Notes under the pieces: generated by a model
Databases searched by the model: none
What the model was told of the DNA's origin: nothing
Seen by the model: only the letters and a program-made list of their open reading frames with translations
Program-made: the position numbers and the translations under genes
Source: Planctomycetota bacterium
GTDB taxonomy: Bacteria > Planctomycetota > Phycisphaerae > WQYP01
Direction: 5' to 3'
Assembly (NCBI GenBank): GCA_021790385.1
Contig: JAJYDW010000001.1
Span: 62,001 to 126,000, forward strand
DNA: 64,000 nt
Part shown: piece after piece, positions 61,378 through 64,000 of the stretch
Layout: each line of letters begins with the position of its first letter
How positions within the stretch are numbered: the first letter of the stretch is position 1

Positions 61378-62236
61378 GGGCATCCTCCTGGCGCAGGGGC
61401 GCATGACCGGGAACCGCCACGGGTTGCGGCTGGTCTATTTTGGTGCAAAGGAGGTGAATCTGCTGGCGCAGCGTATCGGCACTGAGGCCGGGATAGAGTT
61501 TTCGGCCGTACCAGACATGGTCAAACAGGTCGGTGAGGGTGCCGAATAACTGCCGCTCCGGCATTTGGCCATGAAAATCATGTACGTAATACCAATTGGT
61601 GCGGTTGCGGCGGAAACGAATTTTCCCGGCTTGATGCAGGCCGGAAAGCAATGACAAATACATGGCCCGGTACATGGCACGAAAATTGCCTTCGCTGCCG
61701 AATTGCTGTGCGGCTGACATCCACGAGTCGCTGGCCATGGCCAGGGCGTCTCCCTGCTCCATGGCTTGCCCAATGCTGTTGCGGCTTAATGCGCTGGAGG
61801 CAGACTTGGATTTGGTCTTTGCGGCGGGCCACCAGCGGAAGAGCACCATCAGGATGCCCACCACCAGCAAAATGCCCACAATCCACCCCATAATTTCGAG
61901 AAACGTGGCAATAGAAAAGGGTGGGCCGGAAAAATTTCCGCCTGCGATTGGGCGCTGGTGATGGTGGCGAAAAAAGATGCGTCTTAGCCATTTCACAAAG
62001 CGGTCCCACTGTTTGCTGATGGCTTGTTCCAGGGGATTGTGTAACGGCGAGGCCTGGGCCTTTTCCCGCCAGCGCCATTGTTGAAAGGGTGGCTGGGCAA
62101 GAATGTGCCGCAATTGACGGTGCGGATGGACAAATGTCTGGGCACGAGATATTCCTGCCGCCGGATTGCCGCGGACCTGAACGGTAATTAACAGTACGCT
62201 GACCATGGCCAGGCCAAACATGCTTCGGGCATTCAT
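61370..62236 (-). CDS. DUF4129 domain membrane protein
   Basis: A 288-residue protein. Signal or anchor at residues ~5-22 (MFGLAMVSVLLITVQVRG), a ~100-residue periplasmic segment, one membrane helix (IMGWIVGILLVVGILMVLF) and a C-terminal DUF4129 domain ending with KIRFRRNRTNWYYVHDF, LTDLFDHVWYGRK and a charged tail. DUF4129 proteins are regular companions of MoxR-DUF58 systems. GGAGG is 7 bp before the ATG. Overlaps the upstream gene stop by 4 bp. Confidence 0.85.
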   Translation of the reverse strand: MNARSMFGLAMVSVLLITVQVRGNPAAGISRAQTFVHPHRQLRHILAQPPFQQWRWREKAQASPLHNPLEQAISKQWDRFVKWLRRIFFRHHHQRPIAGGNFSGPPFSIATFLEIMGWIVGILLVVGILMVLFRWWPAAKTKSKSASSALSRNSIGQAMEQGDALAMASDSWMSAAQQFGSEGNFRAMYRAMYLSLLSGLHQAGKIRFRRNRTNWYYVHDFHGQMPERQLFGTLTDLFDHVWYGRKLYPGLSADTLRQQIHLLCTKIDQPQPVAVPGHAPLRQEDAHA

Positions 62237-63036
62237 GCGGCAGTCCTCCGCAGGCCATTGAGGCGAAATTGAAGATCCGCACCGGTCAGGCGCGTTTGGA
62301 GATGGTAAAACACAATGACCGAACTAACGTGCCAGAGAAGATCAAAGGCCATCCAGACAAAAAACCCGAGGCCCATTTTCAGAGCAGAACTGCGCAGCAG
62401 CAGTTGCAGACGCAGATCCGATACGCCGGCAAATGACGGGATAACCATATCGGCCATCAGGCTTATGGTGGCTACGAGGCCAATATACACCATCAGAAAA
62501 GTTACCAGCAGAGTTAAAAAGTGTCGCCAGGCGCTGGAGGAAACCAAAGCCCCGATCAAGGGCCGGAAGATGTGTTTCCAGGAGATGGTTGGAGCATCGA
62601 GCAATGCTGGTGCCACCAAGGCACTTAACATGAATGCGGGTATGCCGGATACCAGCAGCAACCGGCATCCCCAGACCACCCAGACCGCCAGCGGCAGCCG
62701 GGCGATCAGGAGGGGAAACAGGCGTCGCTTTAATATGCGGGTATCATTTTTGCCGGTGATCGCCCAGCATACACGTTGCTGGATGACGGCCAGAACGCCC
62801 CAGCGCCAGGCCATGGCGGGCAGCAGAAGCCAGCAATAGAATGTGGCCGTGCTGGGTCGATGCCGGGCAATGTCGGCAATAATGGAGAGAATCAGCAGCG
62901 CCGTAGGGGCCACCGCCAGTGCGTATACGGGTATGACCCAGGCGGCGGATGTGCGAATGAATTCCAAGCCGGAATCCAGACTGCCGGCAAAATCGTTATT
63001 GGATTGCAGATCCATGGATTGCTGGGGTGTGGGCAT
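62233..63036 (-). CDS. Membrane protein of the MoxR cluster
   Basis: A 267-residue protein with six hydrophobic helices, including WVIPVYALAVAPTALLILSII, FYCWLLLPAMAWRWGVLAVI, WVVWGCRLLLVSGIPAFML and LGFFVWMAFDLLWHVSSVIV. No recognised family. It lies between the zinc-binding and DUF4129 genes with gaps of 3 bp and a 4-bp overlap, so it is part of the same operon. GGAG is 7 bp before the ATG. Confidence 0.75.
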   Translation of the reverse strand: MPTPQQSMDLQSNNDFAGSLDSGLEFIRTSAAWVIPVYALAVAPTALLILSIIADIARHRPSTATFYCWLLLPAMAWRWGVLAVIQQRVCWAITGKNDTRILKRRLFPLLIARLPLAVWVVWGCRLLLVSGIPAFMLSALVAPALLDAPTISWKHIFRPLIGALVSSSAWRHFLTLLVTFLMVYIGLVATISLMADMVIPSFAGVSDLRLQLLLRSSALKMGLGFFVWMAFDLLWHVSSVIVFYHLQTRLTGADLQFRLNGLRRTAA

Positions 63037-63039
63037 AAA

Positions 63040-63330
63040 TCAACTCCGCAATCCAAGCTCAAAGATCAGCGCCAGCAAGCCCAGATAAATTAGCAGGACG
63101 CACAGCGGACTTAAGAGTGTGGCCAGAACCAGCCAGATGCGGTCCGGCCACCAATGGATTTTGTTTTGCTGGGCGCGCCGGGCCTGGAGAATCCGCAGGC
63201 CTTCGCGCGAATAGTTGACGCCTTCGTAACGGGTAGAACATTCTTCACAAATGGGCTGCCCGGTGATGACACAAACACCGATCGCCGGACGATCCGGATG
63301 ATTCTGGCAAAATGTTTTCTTTAACGCCAT
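63040..63330 (-). CDS. B-box-like zinc-binding membrane protein
   Basis: A 96-residue protein. The N-terminal half has a B-box-like zinc pattern: C8, H11, C20, C28 and C31 in FCQNHPDRPAIGVCV-x(7)-CEEC. A helical basic stretch follows, then one long hydrophobic segment (IWLVLATLLSPLCVLLIYLG and LLALIFEL). The zinc domain would face the cytoplasm. First gene of the MoxR operon, probably a partner or anchor for its proteins. Small proteins with this layout are frequent in planctomycetes but not characterised. Confidence 0.75.
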   Translation of the reverse strand: MALKKTFCQNHPDRPAIGVCVITGQPICEECSTRYEGVNYSREGLRILQARRAQQNKIHWWPDRIWLVLATLLSPLCVLLIYLGLLALIFELGLRS

Positions 63331-63546
63331 ACTCTTTGCACTCTACACTTTGTAATGCGTACAGGAAAACGGTGGAGACATCATACCACTGGTTTTGGCA
63401 TTGGCGTAGGGGTACGGGCCTGGCTGGCCGGGGGTAACGGGCTGCGGGAAGGCGATTGCGATTCGCCGCGGCAATGGAGGTATCGTCGGAAAGTGCAGTC
63501 TGTGGCACTTTACTTAATCGGCGGCTAAATCCATGATCGAGCACAT

Positions 63547-63590
63547 CGTTAATGTTCGCCGCAGCTGGAGGGACCCAGTCGGCTACGATG
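63547..63590 (+). repeat. Hairpin repeat family C
   Basis: CGTTAATGTTCGCCGCAGCT followed by GGAGGGACCCAGTCGGCTACGATG in pieces matches 13781-13825 closely. It lies across the stop region of the gene that runs off the right edge. Confidence 0.6.
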
Positions 63591-64000
63591 GGACTTGTGT
63601 GGGTTCCGCGGCCGGGCTATCGGTAGTTTGGAGAGGTGCATCGGCGGACTGTGTAGGACTGGCTGCGTCCGCATCAGCGTTTGTAGCGGCGGGGGCCGCC
63701 AGGGCGGATTGAACTTCGCGGGTCTGCGTGGCTATTTGCGTTACCAACCGCTGGAATTTTGCCGGCCCCATACTGCCGCGCAGATGCACTTTTATTCCGG
63801 CGCGGACAATCAGCAGGTGCTGCCGGCCTTTATACAGGGTGATGCCAATCAGCACCAACATTCCCACAGCGCAAACCAGCAGAATAGTGCCGAATACCAG
63901 GCTGGGAACACCACCGGCCGCACGATGGGCGAGAGTTGCTATCCCTCCGATGAAACAGCCCAGGAAAAGCAGAGAAAAAACCGTTAATTGCCCGCCTGCC
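63583..64000 (-). CDS. Membrane protein, 5' end beyond the window
   Basis: A minus-strand frame without stop from 63583 to the window edge, so the start is missing. Two hydrophobic helices are visible in what remains (FSLLFLGCFIGGIATL and SLVFGTILLVCAVGMLVLIG). They are followed by a short basic segment (KGRQHLLIVRAGIKVHLRG) and an Ala/Thr/Pro-rich acidic tail (about 40 residues, AAPAATNADADAASPTQSAD and onward). The GTG at 63867 would split the second helix and is not the true start. No recognised family. Confidence 0.6.
   Translation of the reverse strand, partial: AGGQLTVFSLLFLGCFIGGIATLAHRAAGGVPSLVFGTILLVCAVGMLVLIGITLYKGRQHLLIVRAGIKVHLRGSMGPAKFQRLVTQIATQTREVQSALAAPAATNADADAASPTQSADAPLQTTDSPAAEPTQVPS

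Overview
The window (about 57 % G+C by eye) looks like chromosome from a free-living Gram-negative bacterium, most probably a planctomycete of the Phycisphaerae/Tepidisphaerales type. This is an inference from gene content. The pointers are a PEP-CTERM surface protein, several outer-membrane porins, a MoxR/DUF58/DUF4129/DUF4350 cluster, a toroid-plus-DUF4159 protein, a GlmU-like NTP_transf_4 protein, an animal/fungal-type (GT3) glycogen synthase and an NHLRC2-like thioredoxin/NHL protein. There is no rRNA, no CRISPR array, no intact insertion sequence and no prophage. Coding density is high apart from several 400-1000 bp intergenic stretches that carry small dispersed repeats.

Layout. 1-5835: photolyase tail, an AraC regulator, a PhyH dioxygenase, a DUF3592-type membrane protein, cobalamin adenosyltransferase, a membrane protein and a Sel1-repeat protein. 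6232-10134: a sugar MFS symporter and a GH95 alpha-fucosidase, probably one transcription unit for intracellular fucoside breakdown. 10197-17073: HI0933-like flavoprotein, L-aspartate oxidase (nadB), a small PH-like membrane protein and the thioredoxin/NHL protein. 17270-24285: an MsbA-like ABC exporter, a broken glycoside hydrolase remnant, a second AraC regulator, and an operon of polysaccharide deacetylase, alanine dehydrogenase and DegT aminotransferase. 25255-28447: fusA behind a long structured leader, then a 2-hydroxyacid dehydrogenase.

28491-40516: a cell-surface and storage region. It holds an OprO/P-type porin, the PEP-CTERM protein with a clear terminator, a small lipoprotein, a histidine phosphatase, tRNA-Ser(GCT), and two paralogous beta-barrel porins flanking glycogen synthase, endonuclease III and a membrane protein. 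41359-48606: the DUF4159 protein, a HAMP-SpoIIE phosphatase coupled to a tiny membrane peptide, and an OprB porin with a ferric-reductase-like flavocytochrome. 48662-55720: housekeeping genes on the minus strand (RHH/zinc protein, GlmU-like protein, nadD, murD, pyrF, FabZ-like dehydratase, gap). 56713-64000: a SpoIIM-like protein facing a tightly packed six-gene MoxR cluster, then a gene that runs off the right edge.

No obvious new defence or mobile system is visible. The most interesting items are the tiny membrane gene coupled to the SpoIIE-type phosphatase, the RHH-zinc fusion, the eukaryote-like glycogen synthase, the B-box-like zinc membrane protein in the MoxR cluster, the structured leader of fusA, the MurD with a variant P-loop, and at least five families of short dispersed intergenic repeats, one with two ~128-bp copies 43 kb apart in inverted orientation.
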